Below are positions 1 to 12,810 of a stretch of 64,000 bases of DNA, piece after piece. The notes below the pieces were generated by a model. That model saw only the letters and a list, made by a program, of their open reading frames with translations, searched no databases and was not told the DNA's origin. Made by a program: the position numbers and the translations under genes. The DNA comes from Heliocidaris erythrogramma (taxonomy: Eukaryota; Echinodermata; Echinoidea; Camarodonta; Echinometridae), in NCBI GenBank assembly GCA_025617745.1, contig CM046862.1:54737597-54801596 (forward strand), in the 5' to 3' direction. Position 1 is the first letter of the stretch; every line of letters begins with the position of its first letter.

Positions 1-1322
1 CTAAAAATGCTATTGCAAATTATAGGGTCATGTAAGACTTATATGCTGTATGCGGGGTGTTCACTATAGCCAAGTAATATACTTATAACATATTTGCCAA
101 TGAATGCATGTTGAAACAGAAAAAAAGGGATAAAAAAGAAGTGAAAATTAAACCTACAAGAAAAATCGCAGTATAGCTGTGGATGTATTTGTTAACATTT
201 ATAGTATGACATATCGTGGGATTCAAACTAATTTATAAAAAGGTTAATACAGTTCTCCCGCGTCCCAGTCCACCAAGCTCTCCTACGGGGCGAACCTACT
301 TTTGCTTTTCAAGGAGACTATTAAAAGAGTGAATGGAAGTTATGAATCTTTTTTTCAAAATTCACATTTTTTTGTAGTAAAAGACCGTGACTCCGAATAA
401 TTAATCAATTTCAACATTCACAATGCAAACGTCATGAAAATGCCCGCTAATCGGAGCCGATGCGCAAAAATTTGGCTGTTTGCTGTGTACGCCCTGCGCC
501 GACCGACCCGGCGTCTAGCTGCATGAGATACCGAAGGGCTTTTCTGTTGCAAGTAACAAACTCTGCAGAAGTGAAATCTTAACTTTCTGTTTCACTCAAG
601 AGTATCTATTTTTATGAAGAAACTTTTTGGTTTTAGATTTATTGGAATGCCCATGATAATATTTTACGAGGTTTTAGACTAATAAAAACTAGTTCAAAAC
701 AAAATATTTCCTTCGTCGAATATGGTACAAACGCAACTACAGTGTTGTGCTATAATTTTACTATTCGCTCGCGTAAACGTATTAGAAATTATATAGCATG
801 GTACGCTCTGTGCGAGCAGTTCATGCTCCCGCACAAGAGCGGAAACCGCCATTGGGCTTGCATTCAATCCCTGTTACATCCCCGCTAATTAATTATCTAT
901 ATCTTCTTCATTATATCCCTCTCTCTTTAGTTTCCTTTATTATATCCTTTATCCAAAGGCGTGCGCCCCTTAGTTTTTCTGTGTTGTGATTTTTATCGTG
1001 GGAGGGGGATACCCCCACGCACACCCTGCGCTCCCTCGCCGCTGACGCCCCCCCCCCCCCCACCCTTTTCAAATTCTTGGATTCGCCACTGATGCATGCT
1101 TTTGCCCATCGTAGACTGGCAAATAAAAAATAACTAGAATTTAATTCGTCATGACGACGAATTAGGTGGTCTGTCTTTCAATTTGTATGATCTTGATCGT
1201 AATCAGGATGATCATAATTAATGAGGAAATACTAAACTGAAGATAGGAAGTCAAGAATGCCATGAATGGAGATGCTTCTTGAAGACATGAATGTAGCAAA
1301 ATGTGTTAAACGGTCATTGTAA
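1..1322. other. No gene recognised
   Basis: AT-rich non-coding DNA. It includes a short C-homopolymer near 1050. I see no convincing exon, RNA gene or transposon end in this stretch. Confidence 0.5.
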
Positions 1323-1450
1323 AATGATTATGGTGATGATGATAATGGTGATGATGAAGATGATATAATGCTGATGGTGATGATGAAGATGATATAATGC
1401 TGATGGTTATAATGAGTATGATGATATAATGATAATGGTGATGATAAATG
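1323..1450. repeat. Imperfect GATGAT/GATGATA minisatellite
   Basis: A run of GAT-type triplets broken by ATAATG units. The block 'gatgaagatgatataatg' occurs twice in close succession, so the tract grew by local tandem duplication. Confidence 0.8.
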
Positions 1451-1569
1451 TTTACTGTTTATTACGTGCAGTGCGCGCTGATAATTGTATGATCGCTGAA
1501 TATGGACGGTCATGTTTGGAATATAGTACGAATGTTCTTTAAAAAAAGTTTTAAGCCTGTAAACGTCCC

Positions 1570-1715
1570 AGGTATTGTATAAAACAAACAGTGAATGGTC
1601 TTTATTTGTACAATGGAACAAGATTTTACATTCGGTGACAGATAAAACATCTCTTTTCACCTCGTGCAAAATCTTGTACCATTGCACTCATGGCCATTCA
1701 CTACAATACACGGCA
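1570..1715. repeat. Hairpin-forming inverted repeat
   Basis: The arm around 1570-1631 ('gtacaatggaacaagatttt') is matched in reverse complement by 1664-1715 ('aaaatcttgtaccattgca'), with a loop of about 32 bp. It could be a relic of a small foldback element. Open frames across it on both strands are mirror shadows of the hairpin. Confidence 0.75.
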
Positions 1716-2496
1716 AAAAGTGATAATGCACGTCTGAGATGCCCGTATGCTTACCTCTGACGCATGCATATTGATACGACTGTCTCATTTAGCTTGTTGG
1801 CTCGCACTCGCGGTGAAAGTAGAAATTCTGACGCCATTATGAGATTGGCCAATATGACGTCATGCTCCAATATGGCCAGGAGAAACCATACGAGTATTTT
1901 GTGCTAGAATTAATTCGAAATAATAAATTACAGATTCCTAATACCGAAAATAAGTTAAATTGAAATAAAAATATATGAAGTAACAAATACAGAAGGAAAT
2001 TAATAGAAATATTTGCTGATATTAATTGCGTTCAGAATGCTTCATGACTTCAACCCTCTGTCAATAGTAGACTGGCCCACGCTACACTCATGAATATCCA
2101 TAACTTATGCTTTGGCTTGTTAAAAAAATGATCTTCTTTGATAGGACAGGTACGGTGGGGTTGGAAGAAATGGGCGTGACCAGCCAATTAATACTTATGT
2201 ACGATGGAGGCATTCTATCCTGGCTGTGCTTGCTTCATTATGGATTAGTTCCGTGGCAAATGGCGCTGGAAGATGATGTTGTCAATCCCAATTGACAATA
2301 TTACAGGGACGTGAAGACGTTTTGGTTGGGTACGGTGGGTGAACTTTCAAATCGTATAGGACATGAAGGGTGCAATGATGGATGAAGCATCAAAGATTAT
2401 TCGGGTAAATGTGCTCTTTGCTTAGGGAATAATAAACATTTGACGCATCGACACCAGCTTGGTTTCTTCTGCATAATAGATTGCCTGATGTATCGC
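1716..2496. other. No gene recognised
   Basis: Non-coding DNA without a domain-bearing frame, RNA gene or clear repeat end. Confidence 0.4.
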
Positions 2497-2895
2497 TTTA
2501 AAGGGATTCGGCAACTTTGTGGAAGCTTCATGTAATAAGTTGTTGAATTTTGTTATTTGTCTTGTATAATGATGTTCAGAAGGATAAATATATAGCCAGG
2601 CATAGAAAGGTTTTCAAATATATAATGCTATTATTAAGATATCTATGACTGAATACTCCCATTTACGAAAGCGTATGGCCATATACGCTTTAGTCTAACA
2701 CTGAGTCAATGGAGGGAAATGAGTATGGCATTTCCGGTCCCTTGAATATGTTTACTTTTGTGAAGCACATGATTTTGAAGTGCTTTTTCCCCCCATGTGC
2801 TTCATTTTTACACCATATTGCATACAATGATAGCATGTAAGGCCAGACAGCTCAGATTTCATCAAGCCTCCACAAAGTTACCTAATCACTTTAAT
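2497..2895. mobile_element. Short TIR (MITE-like) element
   Basis: The left end 'ctttaaagggattcggcaactttgtgg' region is repeated inverted at the right end ('ccacaaagttacctaatcactttaa'). The total is about 400 bp with no coding potential. This fits a non-autonomous DNA transposon; the superfamily is not clear. Confidence 0.65.
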
Positions 2896-3032
2896 AAATA
2901 TCATTTCATCTCCCCTCCGAAGTTTTATTTTCCCCAAGGGATTATATATTCCCCGCGCGCTTCGGGGAAAACGTAATCCCTTGGCAAAAATATAACTTCG
3001 TCGGGGAAATGAAATGTTATATTAAACCTCTA
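2888..3032. repeat. Compact GC-cored foldback repeat
   Basis: The left half 'catttcatctccccTCCGAAG' and 'ccaagggatta' is matched inverted by 'taatcccttgg' and 'CTTCGTCGGGGAAATGAAATG'. The core is CCCCGCGCGCTTCGGGG. Most of the 145 bp would fold into one imperfect hairpin. It sits against the right end of the preceding element. Confidence 0.75.
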
Positions 3033-4081
3033 GGCAGGCAATATCTGTATAATAAATTTCGATAACATTTGGGAAATCGAGTTACATGTATGTACACTTT
3101 GATATTCGGTATACACTTGTTAGATAATTTAATGATAAATCTATATTTCTTCACTACCAGTTAATTATAAACAACAACAACAAAATAACATCCATGAAAG
3201 TTACCATTTTGTACGTGTAAACTTATCTTTTATAGTCACCTGGTCTTTTTCCGTATTATGTAAGCTGTTTCAGCAAAACAAGACACCAAATGGGCTTTCA
3301 CCCACACAATAGTAGCGATCAATGCTAGAATGTTGTCTTCTGTGCATCATACAGTCGCGCCATTGTTGTAGACATTGCTGTTCAGGTGATTTATAGTATT
3401 GATTTAATCAAGAATCATACTCCAAATTAAACTCTGATGATATGTTCGTCTTTAAACAAACTGCCGTTGAACCTTGTTCAAATATATGATCACATTTTCC
3501 TTTTTTTTTTATATTTCTTGTTAGGCCTTCCAAAGTAAGCTGATAGTGGAATGTTAGTCTACAGCAGTAACACAAAATGCATTGTAGATATGCACAAGCT
3601 TATAACTAATGTGAGCAGTACGTATATAACACAGTATCATACAGTCGCCGGGTTAGAATATATCTTCTGTGTGTGCGTATGTGTGTGTCTTTGTGATGTA
3701 AAGCTCACAGATTGCACATTTACAGCAAGAATGAATTGAGGGATAAAGCAGTTAGCCATTGCTTGGGGGCGACGGTTTCTTTGCATAACCGCCGAGGGTG
3801 GGGGCGGTGAATTCGAGGTAATGGTAGTCGAAGGGTCTACGAGGGCATACCCCTAGCCCCTCCTAAGAGGAAGCTTTGCGTTTGAAATATACATGCTGTC
3901 CCCTCTAGCAACGCCCTGAGCAAAAAAATAGTGTTTAACTATGTATTTTAGAGCAGGTTGCTCACCCACTCAAATCAAAGGCTGATCTTCATATCCACAC
4001 CTATCTAGATAATTGGACTGGGCACAGAAAAACACTTGTATATTTTTGACGATTTTCTAAATTTCGGAGTGACGGCCTCAA
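3033..4081. other. No gene recognised
   Basis: Non-coding DNA with a T-run near 3500 and a short (TG)n tract near 3670. Nothing else can be supported. Confidence 0.4.
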
Positions 4082-4811
4082 TAGTTATGTTCACACGTAG
4101 TACATAGCATCGATGCTATGTTAGCATCGATGCTATGTAAGTTTAAAAAATATATCCAGTACGTTCAGACAGGCCGTGATCGACTTGCTTCTATCACTCC
4201 TATTTTTGACCATGCATGCCAACCAAAACACATTGATTGATCTCTAACTGAAAATCACACAGTGCGACTTTTGGGTGGTTTTGTGGTGCCTGGTCACATA
4301 TATAAAAAAGACAAAGATAAAAAGAAGGAACCCCCAACCCCCCCCCCCCCTCCTTACCACACAGTATACACATTACCCTACTATACCCCTATATACATCA
4401 CATGAGTACATACATTACATTACAGTACCAGATGAAACAGACAGAATGATAATAGAAAAAAAAGTAGGGAAGAGGGTACATTACATGAATACATACATTG
4501 CATTATATTATAGCACCACATGAAACAGATAGAATTATAATAGCAGCGAGTGAAGATAGCAGCGATTGCGCTCACACGACAAATAGTCACAAGCGCGGTG
4601 GGTGGTCTACCGCAAAGCGTCGATGCTTTGTCGCTGGATCCTGAGATTTACTCCTGCTAAACTCGCTGCAAGAATAGTTTGGAAACTCGCTTCTATCTCG
4701 TGACTATCTGCGTTCAGACAGCGTTTGGTCTCGACACTATCTGGTCTTCACCAAAATAGCATCGACACCTCGAAAGCATCGATGCTATCGCTCTACGTGT
4801 GAACGTACCTA
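4082..4811. mobile_element. TIR transposon, internally deleted copy (730 bp)
   Basis: The termini are inverted copies of about 19 bp: TAGTTATGTTCACACGTAG at the left and CTACGTGTGAACGTACCTA at the right. Next to each lies the palindrome TAGCATCGATGCTA. Interior blocks ('ttttgtggtgcctggtca', 'tggatcctgagatttactcc') match the longer copy at 13831-15858, so this is a shortened derivative. No transposase is visible. A TA target duplication is possible but cannot be proved from two copies. Confidence 0.85.
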
Positions 4812-5349
4812 ATGAAAATGCATTTTCTAGTGAGTTTCATGAAGGTAATAATCATACTAATAAATGTTAATTGTTGCCAAATTATAAATCAATTACTGCA
4901 GGAAAAAAATCCGGGAGAGAATGGAACCCCCACTATTAACAAAACGGGTTCAATATCCCCACGCGTTGGACTGAGTACTTCGGGAAGTCACCGAACTTTC
5001 CTCCCTTGAACAAAAGTTTACGTTCCCCTTGAAGGATTGGTGATCTTAACTGAACAAAATGGAACAAAGATATTTGCCCCCCCCCCCCCCCCTTCCGACC
5101 CGGAACAGAAATCAGATCGCGCAGACCCTGCATATCGTAGTATATATGTCCGGGGGTGTCCATTTTATAGTTCTTGTCAAGTCTTCGTATTTTCCTATTT
5201 GCCAGCGAATTAGAGATAGATAACATTATCAAATTAAAGCGTTCTGAGTACATTAGAGAGTGTTACAGCAACAATCTAAATAAAGACCTATATCGCTTTT
5301 AATCAATATTTGCTACACATCCCCCTTAATTCCGATAGGACAGGCCCCT
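4812..5349. other. No gene recognised
   Basis: Non-coding DNA with a C-homopolymer near 5075-5092. The minus-strand frame across it has no recognisable domain. Confidence 0.4.
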
Positions 5350-5989
5350 GGATTTTTTTTTTTTTTTTTTTTTTTTGCAGATGCTTTTCTGCATTTATTT
5401 CATAATCAATGTAAACAACAGTTGCTTTCAAACGTAACATATAAAGGATGATGCGATAAACTTACATAGAAATAATTGAGTGTTACATCATGAATGCAAA
5501 CCATCTTACAGTGATAATATATACACGTACCAATAATACAGTGAGTATAGATATAATTCAATATAAAACATTTGATGATGTAGGTACAATTATTTACAAA
5601 ATGCAGAGGGCAAAACTATCATAAGCAAATGCTTAAGACGATAGTAGCCCAGAATTGCATGCGTATAGATGAGGATTCAGGAGATGTAGAAATAATTTGC
5701 CATATTGTAAATTCAAGAAAATTACATATATTGAGATTCACTTATAACTCGCCATATTGTAATTTAAGGGAATTGCATATATCTGTGCCGTGAGTTCGCT
5801 GGTGCAAAATGCATATAGCTGGGGATTATGGTTTTGCAGAGAATGTAATTGTATGGAGGGAAATTGAGTTTGGTTTAAGGATAACAAGGGATACAGGACA
5901 ATCAGGGGTCGATATTCAAAGCAATCATTCATGGTTGTAATTTAGCAGCAAATGTTTCTTCATTAGAGCTTTAAAAGAAAAATGAGAAG
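5350..5989 (-). mobile_element. Probable 3' end of a minus-strand retroposon
   Basis: On the minus strand this segment ends in a run of about 24 A, just after 'gaaataaatgcag', which holds an AATAAA-like signal. It lies directly downstream of the decayed LINE at 6250-8729, so it may be that element's 3' part. It could equally be a separate insertion. A short internal duplication ('gccatattgtaa') is present. Confidence 0.45.
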
Positions 5990-6249
5990 TGGCAAAAAAA
6001 AAAATTTTCACCAAACCTTCAAAAACTTTCAAAAATCGCTCAGTAAGGGGTTATGGGGTCCAGTTTCCCCTCCATAATTCCTTGACAAGCAAAAAAAAAA
6101 AAAAAAAAAGGTCTTCACTCTAAAAGGGGGGGGGGGGGGCACAATCGAGAAAATGGCGGATCGTCTATGGTAAAAATTCATACTTCTCTTCCAAAAGGGG
6201 GGGGGGGGCACGGGCCGGCTGTGCCCCCCCCCCCCCTGGATCCGCCACT
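5990..6249. mobile_element. G-tract MITE-like element, family GGCGGATCC, copy a
   Basis: It carries the family hallmarks: 'ggtcttcactctaaaaggggg', 'aaaatggcggatcgtctatgg', long G and C homopolymers, and the terminal 'cctggatccgcc'. Other copies are at 26396-26744, 44640-44926 and 53113-53335. It interrupts the 3' side of the LINE described next. Confidence 0.8.
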
Positions 6250-8729
6250 GTATTAATTGTTTCGATTAATTCATTTAAATCCTTATGGGAATGAAATACA
6301 TTAGTGTCATCTGCAAATAATATAAATGATAATGATGGCGCAGAATGAACAATGTCGTTAAACATAAATTACAAGAAGGAGGGGACCCAAAATGGATCCT
6401 TGGGGAACGCCACATTTTATAGTGGATGTTTGTGATCTACTATTATTATATTGAACAAATTGGGATCTATTGGAAATGTAACTTTAATTATAAATTATAT
6501 ATATGTTATTACACGTATTTAGTAATTATAAGAATGTATAAGAAATAAAGAATTTCTTTAACTATACGTATGTTTGTATTAATTTTAATTATTTTGTATA
6601 CATTTGACCCAGTTTTATTTGTTATCTTGACTCGTGTAATATGTTTCCGATGTGATTTATGTATTTGAATTTTGGGTGCCTTTAGTTTGTATATTAGTTT
6701 ATGGCACGGCCCCAATGTAAATCAGACTTTGTATCTGTTTGGGTTTTTTACCGTGTGAAAATAAAATTTATCTATCTATCTATCTATCTATCTTATCTAT
6801 CTATTTAACTTTTAAAGCAAGATTGGGTACTTCCCCTTATTCCATAATGCCTAAGCTTTTGTATTAGAATTGAATGATCAATGGTATCGAATGCTTTCGA
6901 GAGGTCCATAAAAATTCCAATTGTGTGCTCCTTTCTAGAGAGAGATTTAATAATTTTATCAATTAATTCAAGCATTGCATTGTCAGTTGAAGGTTCTTTC
7001 GGAATCCATATTGGTTGGGAGTAAGTACATTATTTGTAGCCAAAAAAGAATATAATCTCTTGTAGCCAATTTTTTCCAGTATTTTGGATATGCTTGACAG
7101 TAAAGAAATCGGACGATAGTTACTTATTAAAGATGGATCATCTTTTTGTGGATGGGAATTACTTTCGCAATTTTCAGTGCATCAGGAAATATTCCCGAGG
7201 AGAGGGATAGATTAAAGATGTGAGTGAGGGGAGATGTTATGTAATAAATAATTTATTTTAGGAGATGAACACTTATTTCATCATGTCCACTTGATTTTGT
7301 ATCATTTAATAATCGGACAATTTCTAAAATCTCATGGTCATTAGTTGGATTAAAAAACAAAGAGGCGTTGTTATTGTTTGGAAGGTATTGGGAAAAATGT
7401 CCATGGTCTGTTTGCAATTTTGATGCTAACTCTGGTCCAATATTTATAAAGAAATTGTTAAAAGAATGTGCTATTTCATCAGGGTTATTAATAACACGGT
7501 TATTATGAGTGAATTCTGTTTTAGGGTGAGAGTCTTTCTGGCGACCGAGTATATTATTTACAGTTTTCCAAAGGGAACCCGTGTTATTTTTATTGTTTTC
7601 AATTGTTCGTGAGAAGTATAATTTACGAGAAATGCGGATAACTGTTGTTAATTTATTACGGTATTTAGTGTATTTTGTATGATTCTCAGTATTTGGTTGA
7701 CGTAGTGATTTTTTATATAAGATATTTCTGGTATGTATTGATTTAATAATTCCTCGTGTAATCCAAGGATGTTTACTACGGTTTTATGAAAGTTTATTAA
7801 TAAAAATTTCATAGGCTTTATTGACATCATCTTCATAAAATACGTCCTGCCATGCTTCTTCATATAAATCATGAATAAATGCATCTATATTTTGTTTTGT
7901 TTCAGCCCTTTGCATTCGAAAACTATTTTTTTCTCCGGTACAATTTGCTTTACTCTAGTTATCATGAATACAGGAAGATGGTCAGAAATGTCATAATACA
8001 GTACACCATTGTCTTTATTAATAGGATCATTAGAGAAAATATTATCGATTATTGATTGTGTTGAGCTGGTAATCCTGGTTGGTTTATCGATATGTGAATG
8101 GAGAGAATGGGATGACAAGATGTTTATAAGTTGAAGGCAGTGGTAACTGTGAGGGGTTGAAAAATCGATATTAAAGTCTCCTACAATGTATTTGAATTTG
8201 TTTTCTGTGGAAATTTTATCAAGGCAAACGTCTATACTTTGTAAAAATGATTCAGTTTTATTGTTTGGTGGTCTGTATACAACTCCAACTACTGTGTTTT
8301 TTATTTACTATCTATCAGCTCTAGGAATAAGTCTTCAGCATCTTCAATGTGTATGTCCGGTATTAGCTTATATGTTAAGTCTTTATGAATATAAACGGTT
8401 ACCCCACCACCTCTTCCAATGTGGCGATCTACGCGAAAGAGATCATAATTTGGAATATCATATATAGGTGGAGAATTATGATTCAACCACGTTTCCTTCA
8501 ATGCGATTAGGGAAAACTGAAATTTTTTAAGGACTGACAGAAGTAAATTGAAATCATCAAAACTTTTGCTCAATATTCTAGTGTTTAGATGATTTAGACT
8601 AAGTCCATTTGTAGAAGTATCATTGTTTCCTGCATTTAAAGAATTAAACTTAGTGTTAAAATCCTCAGTTGTATAGTAATCACTATGAATATTCAAGGCC
8701 TGATTATCATTAAGGTCATCATTATTCAT
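6250..8729 (-). pseudogene. Decayed non-LTR retrotransposon (endonuclease + reverse transcriptase)
   Basis: Minus-strand remains of an AP-endonuclease/reverse-transcriptase LINE polyprotein. From 8729 downwards: an endonuclease N-terminus with NTRILS and KETWL; an endonuclease C-terminus with PTRI...IDNIF and ISDHLPVF near 8118-7960; RT blocks reading DLSKAFDTIDHSIL near 6900 and GVPQGSILGPL near 6410; and the catalytic FADDT near 6310. Frameshifts and stops separate the blocks, so it cannot make a full protein. The block order suggests a CR1/L2/Jockey-type clade, but the clade is not resolved by eye. It contains a nested tail at 6475-6806. Confidence 0.88.
6475..6806 (+). mobile_element. Nested retroelement 3' tail with (TATC)n end
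   Basis: It interrupts the RT frame of the surrounding LINE, between the blocks DLSKAFDTIDHS and GVPQGSILGPL. On the plus strand it ends in AATAAAATTT followed by (TATC)n. That is the signature of a LINE or SINE 3' end carrying a simple-repeat tail. The body is AT-rich and non-coding. Confidence 0.7.
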
Positions 8730-9365
8730 TTTTTGTGGATAAATTGTGCGACGTTATCCTCAACGTATGCCCTGTTGTGCTGTGCGTGCACGTGGGTGCG
8801 CAGTGAAAGTGGGTACATGGTGTGTTATAAAGATTAAAGTAAAGAGAGTACATTAAAGTATACAATCTTTCAATGCCAAAAGAAAAAAAAGGAAAGGTCA
8901 TTTGGCAGTCTGCCGGGGGTACCAAGGATAAGTAATTGTTGATTAGATACAGCATATAAATATGGAGGAAACAGTTTTAAAGGGAGTGGCAAGTCGTAAT
9001 CCATGGGCCTGACCAGTTCGCCTGACTCGGAGAAATTCGGATACAATCAGGTCCAATCGTGCGCTACCGAAGGAATGTTATTGCCGAATTCCTTGCGTGA
9101 TCGTTAACTCGAATCCCTACATACGTAACCGACCAATGAGATTCAAATACTGGAATAAAGAACGCGCGATCTTGTTAACTCAAATTTGGGTCAATGTGCG
9201 AACTTTTATTAGCTGCGTGCGATAAATTGAAGTCGCTTTGAACTTTGATCCAGAGAAAGGAGCATCAAACTGTAAAACCGCCCATAGATTGCGCCTTGTC
9301 GCTCCCTTTAATACAACCATAGCATATAAGATTCTATCGTTTAATTCAGGTGTGGACCAGTGACT
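8730..9365. other. No gene recognised
   Basis: Non-coding DNA upstream of the LINE remnant. No promoter or exon can be supported. Confidence 0.4.
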
Positions 9366-9945
9366 GGGTAGACCTAGCCTTTTGACAAGGCCTCGTGACT
9401 TGGCTATTTTCCTCATCATGCTGTGCCTGAGATGAGACTAGCCGGCGACGAAAAGAATCAACACGGCCCGGGTGAACGCGCGATCGAGCGACTTTAGTCG
9501 CGATGCCTTTTGGAACCTGGGTTTCCATCGTCCGATATGAATTATTCACGAGTTTACATTCGTATGCTAACACGCCTACCGAGGATTATCGACCAATCAC
9601 AACGGTATCTGCGGGGCTTGCTTTCCATGATTGATGTACAAGCTGCTTGCACGGGCTCGCGCTAGCTCGAGATGAAGGCGAATTTGCGTACCAAATGTAT
9701 GCTGACGTCATGCGAAGATACGTTCGCTGATTGGCTCCTACCTATAAGGTAGCAGATCCTCGCTAGGAACAAAGGATAGCATAAGAAATACAGGCCAGGT
9801 TCCAAAAGGCCCACGGACTCACGTCGCTCGATCGCGCATTCACCGGGCTGGGCGGCTAGTCTTGTTATGCAGCCACTACTAGCTTACTTGCCGAGAAAAA
9901 TAGCCAAGTCACGAGGGCCTTGTCAAAAGGCTAGGGTAGACCTGG
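9366..9945. mobile_element. Foldback element, ~580 bp
   Basis: The outer arms match in inverted orientation: 'ctagccttttgacaaggcc' with 'cttggctatttt' at 9374-9415, against 'aaaatagccaag' and 'ccttgtcaaaaggctag' at 9898-9935. A second matching block is 'gcgcgatcgagcga' near 9478 against 'tcgctcgatcgcgc' near 9824. The central 270 bp is unpaired and non-coding. Confidence 0.7.
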
Positions 9946-11006
9946 TAAGGTCGCTGAAATTGAAAAGAAAATGTGTGTAATTGTTCTCATTACAAAGTAT
10001 GAGGCAAAGGCCGTAACACAGTTTGTAGCAATGAGTCTATAGGGAAAGCTAGTACAAAAGGATAGTTGGTAATTTTTTAGACTTCGGGATGGAGCAGTAC
10101 ACGAGCATGTTTGGAAATAATAAGTGTAGTGCAGTTGGTTTGTTCTTTCAAGTGTAATGGCGAAAGAAAGGCAGCAAATTGAATTACGGGGGATGTGTTC
10201 TTCCCCCATCCGCCCCGGAAACGACATCCCCAGCTTTTGTGCCTTCTTGTGGTTAATATTATAGTCAGAGTATAATTTGCGCGGGGGTACAAAGTCCAAC
10301 ATTATGAAAGGCCATGATTCCAGGGTATTCTATACATTGGTGTAGTACGTGCTGTTGATGTTTACGTGATATGTAAACAGATGTCAGTGGGGAATTTTAC
10401 ATGTACGTGTATATCCAACTGTAGTCATGCGATGTTTTCTCAAATAGTATCCTGTGCCATCATTTTATCAATAAAGAGATAATGATTCCCCTTTTTGCAT
10501 TTGCATTTATATATGCTTCAATAATACACAATCTTTTAGACAGATATTCTGCGATGTAAAATGTATTATACCCCCCCCCCTTATCGCCACAGAGAAAAGA
10601 AATACTTGTAGGAGTATGTACGTTCAATATCAAACCCTGTTTGATAAATAAATTGATTCGAGCCCCCCCCCCCCCCCCCACACACACACACAAGCACATG
10701 TTTACGAAAGAAAGAGACTTTTGTGTTGTAACCTAACCCCAAGAAGTAAGTAGTTATTTTGAGAGATTTATTATATTCCTGCATAATGTCAACTTTAATA
10801 CAAATTCCCCATCAATGAAAGAAAGAGGCATAGATTAACACATTGTGAACGTAATAAAAGCTTTCTAAGCACGACATGAGCATCGCCATTTTCTTTACAA
10901 CTGACGTACCAAGCGAAGTCGATTGGCTATTCAAATTTATGGAAGCTTGCTTCCCAAGTGTCTGTGGTGCTGAAGTATTTCATTCACCTGCTATTATCTT
11001 TTGTAC
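9946..11006. other. No gene recognised
   Basis: It contains C-homopolymers near 10570 and 10665 and a (CA)n tract near 10680. The minus-strand frame at 10302-9931 (123 codons) has no domain I recognise and I do not call it a gene. Confidence 0.4.
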
Positions 11007-11240
11007 TATAGAGTACCGAAGTTTGACGTCATACTGCCCAAGTTGTCAAGGTTGCTGGTTGCAAACAATGTTGTGCTGAACAGTGGCGTCGTGATCACAC
11101 CAGCACCAAACACTGAATTTTCCCTGATCCAGCCCGTTGCTTGACTGATTTCGCGGTGAACCTCAAGCGCGGGCTTTGTTGATTAGAACCAGTAACCTGG
11201 ACGACGAGCGAATATGACGTCAGCACTTCGGTACTCTATA
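11007..11240. mobile_element. MITE family TATAGAGTACC, copy 1
   Basis: The ends are inverted: TATAGAGTACCGAAG at the left and CTTCGGTACTCTATA at the right, 234 bp in total. 'TGACGTCA' lies just inside both ends. A second, inverted copy is at 12811-13006. Confidence 0.82.
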
Positions 11241-11383
11241 ATTGTCAGACTGGAACTGCACAAAGGCTCTTGCGGGGTGAAGGTTTTGCATAAAATAGAA
11301 TTGATTTGTCATTACTATATTTCATGGTTTTAGAGAAAGGACTTTTTTCCCTTCTTTAAATATGTTTGATAGAAGAAGTTGAC

Positions 11384-11898
11384 TATGACCCGATTTACAC
11401 CAAAAGGCCGGCCCGAGGCCCACAATTTTTTGCGTTTACACCGAATATTGGGCCGGCATTTTAAGGCCTCCTTTCCCAAACTCACCGCACGTGTCGCCCT
11501 ACATGTAAACAAAACATTTTTTTCTTGCGCGCGCGCGCGATTTGTTGACTTTTCATACTCTTCGACTCCGTGTCGTCGGTTGTTGCTGTGTTTACAACGT
11601 CGTTTTTCCAAGTTTCTTCCCTAATGATGGAGGAAATCGATGTAATTGGAGAAATTATGTCGGAGGTTAGTTCAGTTGATGTTTGCACGCCAGATACTCC
11701 GGATGTACTTTGCGCGTTATGTTTGTTGTTACGTAACAGCGTCTCCTCGCGCGCAAAATTGGGGGCCCTAGGCCTCCTTTCCATTTATGCCAAAGACTCC
11801 CTCCAGAGGTAGTCCCAAATTTGGGAGGGCCTTGGGCCGGCTTTGCATTTACACCAAGCTTTAGGCCGGCCTAAAAGCTTGGTGTAAATTGGGTCTAT
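11384..11898. mobile_element. TIR element, ~515 bp
   Basis: The left end 'gacccgatttacaccaa' is followed by 'aggccggcc'. The right end is the inverse, 'ttggtgtaaattgggtc' preceded by 'ggccggcct'. Open frames of 80-100 codons on both strands overlap across the interior and resemble no domain I know. I treat it as non-autonomous. Confidence 0.75.
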
Positions 11899-12177
11899 TA
11901 CTTCACGATTTCCTTTTATTTTGACATACTTTTTAAACAGAGGTGCACACACCATCATTACTTTATATCCGTGCATCTTTTTTTAGCAGGGTAGGCCTAT
12001 ACAATATTGTGCTGATCATTAGGTGCAAAACTGCACACTACACTGGAAAAACGAAATTATATATTTCAGTTAATTGAACAACTTCAGGATTCGATTCAAC
12101 CTTTGAGTAGACATCGCTTGCGTGAGAGCACTGTGGTATATCGGTTAACGGTTGACTCTCTTATTAGAAGTTATAGG

Positions 12178-12310
12178 GAGCATTTCATCAAGTGTTTTGC
12201 CAGTGATTTCTACCGACAACTGTTATAAGTTACTGAAATCCTTGCATCTAACTGGCTGAGAGCAAATTTGTTCGTAAAAATCACTGACAAAACGCTTGAT
12301 TAAACGCTCA
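12178..12310. repeat. Short inverted repeat, dispersed family
   Basis: The left arm 'catttcatcaagtgttttgccagtga' pairs with the right arm 'tcactgacaaaacgcttgatt'. The same sequence with the same internal text ('ctgaaatccttgcatct') recurs at 37543-37672, so this is a dispersed MITE-like family of about 130 bp. Confidence 0.75.
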
Positions 12311-12470
12311 CCTGGGTTCGATCCTTGCTGGATGCTTACATCTTTGGATAAGGTATTTTACTCATAATTGTCTCTCTCGAGCCAGGTGTATTAAATGGGT
12401 ACCAGGAAGAGCAGTATACATGCTGATGGCGGTATCCTGGTTTTAAATAAAACCACATTGTTATTATAAT
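12311..12470 (+). mobile_element. SINE-like fragment
   Basis: It has a B-box-like 'gggttcgatcc', then 'ccaggtgtattaaatgggtacc' and a tail with 'ttgttattataatt'. Related text is at 33200-33375 and, tail only, at 13735-13830. This fits a tRNA-derived SINE with an (ATT)n tail. Confidence 0.5.
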
Positions 12471-12810
12471 TCGGGAAAAAAGATCTGTGGAAGTTAGATT
12501 GTCAGACGGTTTAGGTAAGTAATGTTAACACCAAAAAAGATGCGTATTCCTATATTAAAGAGGTGAAATGGAGAAAAGTAAGCTGATAATTTCATTACCA
12601 TGGAAATATGCAAATAAGCATCTGATTAGAAAAATGCCCCATGTGCAGCTACACATTTGCCTCTCTATGCATATTCATGATTCAATATTAGTAGAACAGG
12701 AAAATAACGTTGTCAAGGATGATACGTATTGGACTATAGGGCCTGTCCATGAAGAATCTTGAAGATTGCTAGATTCACTTTGCAAATGATTCTTCTGTGT
12801 ACTTTCTAAT

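Noticed and set aside
4082..4811. Regular TAGCATCGATGCTA repeats considered as a CRISPR-like array.
   Set aside because: They are terminal palindromes of a transposon, not evenly spaced, and the window is animal DNA.
9931..10302. A 123-codon minus-strand frame.
   Set aside because: No domain, no clear splice sites, and ordinary composition; treated as chance.
11330..11812. Overlapping frames of 80-100 codons on both strands.
   Set aside because: They fall inside a TIR element with no recognisable domain; overlap on both strands suggests chance.
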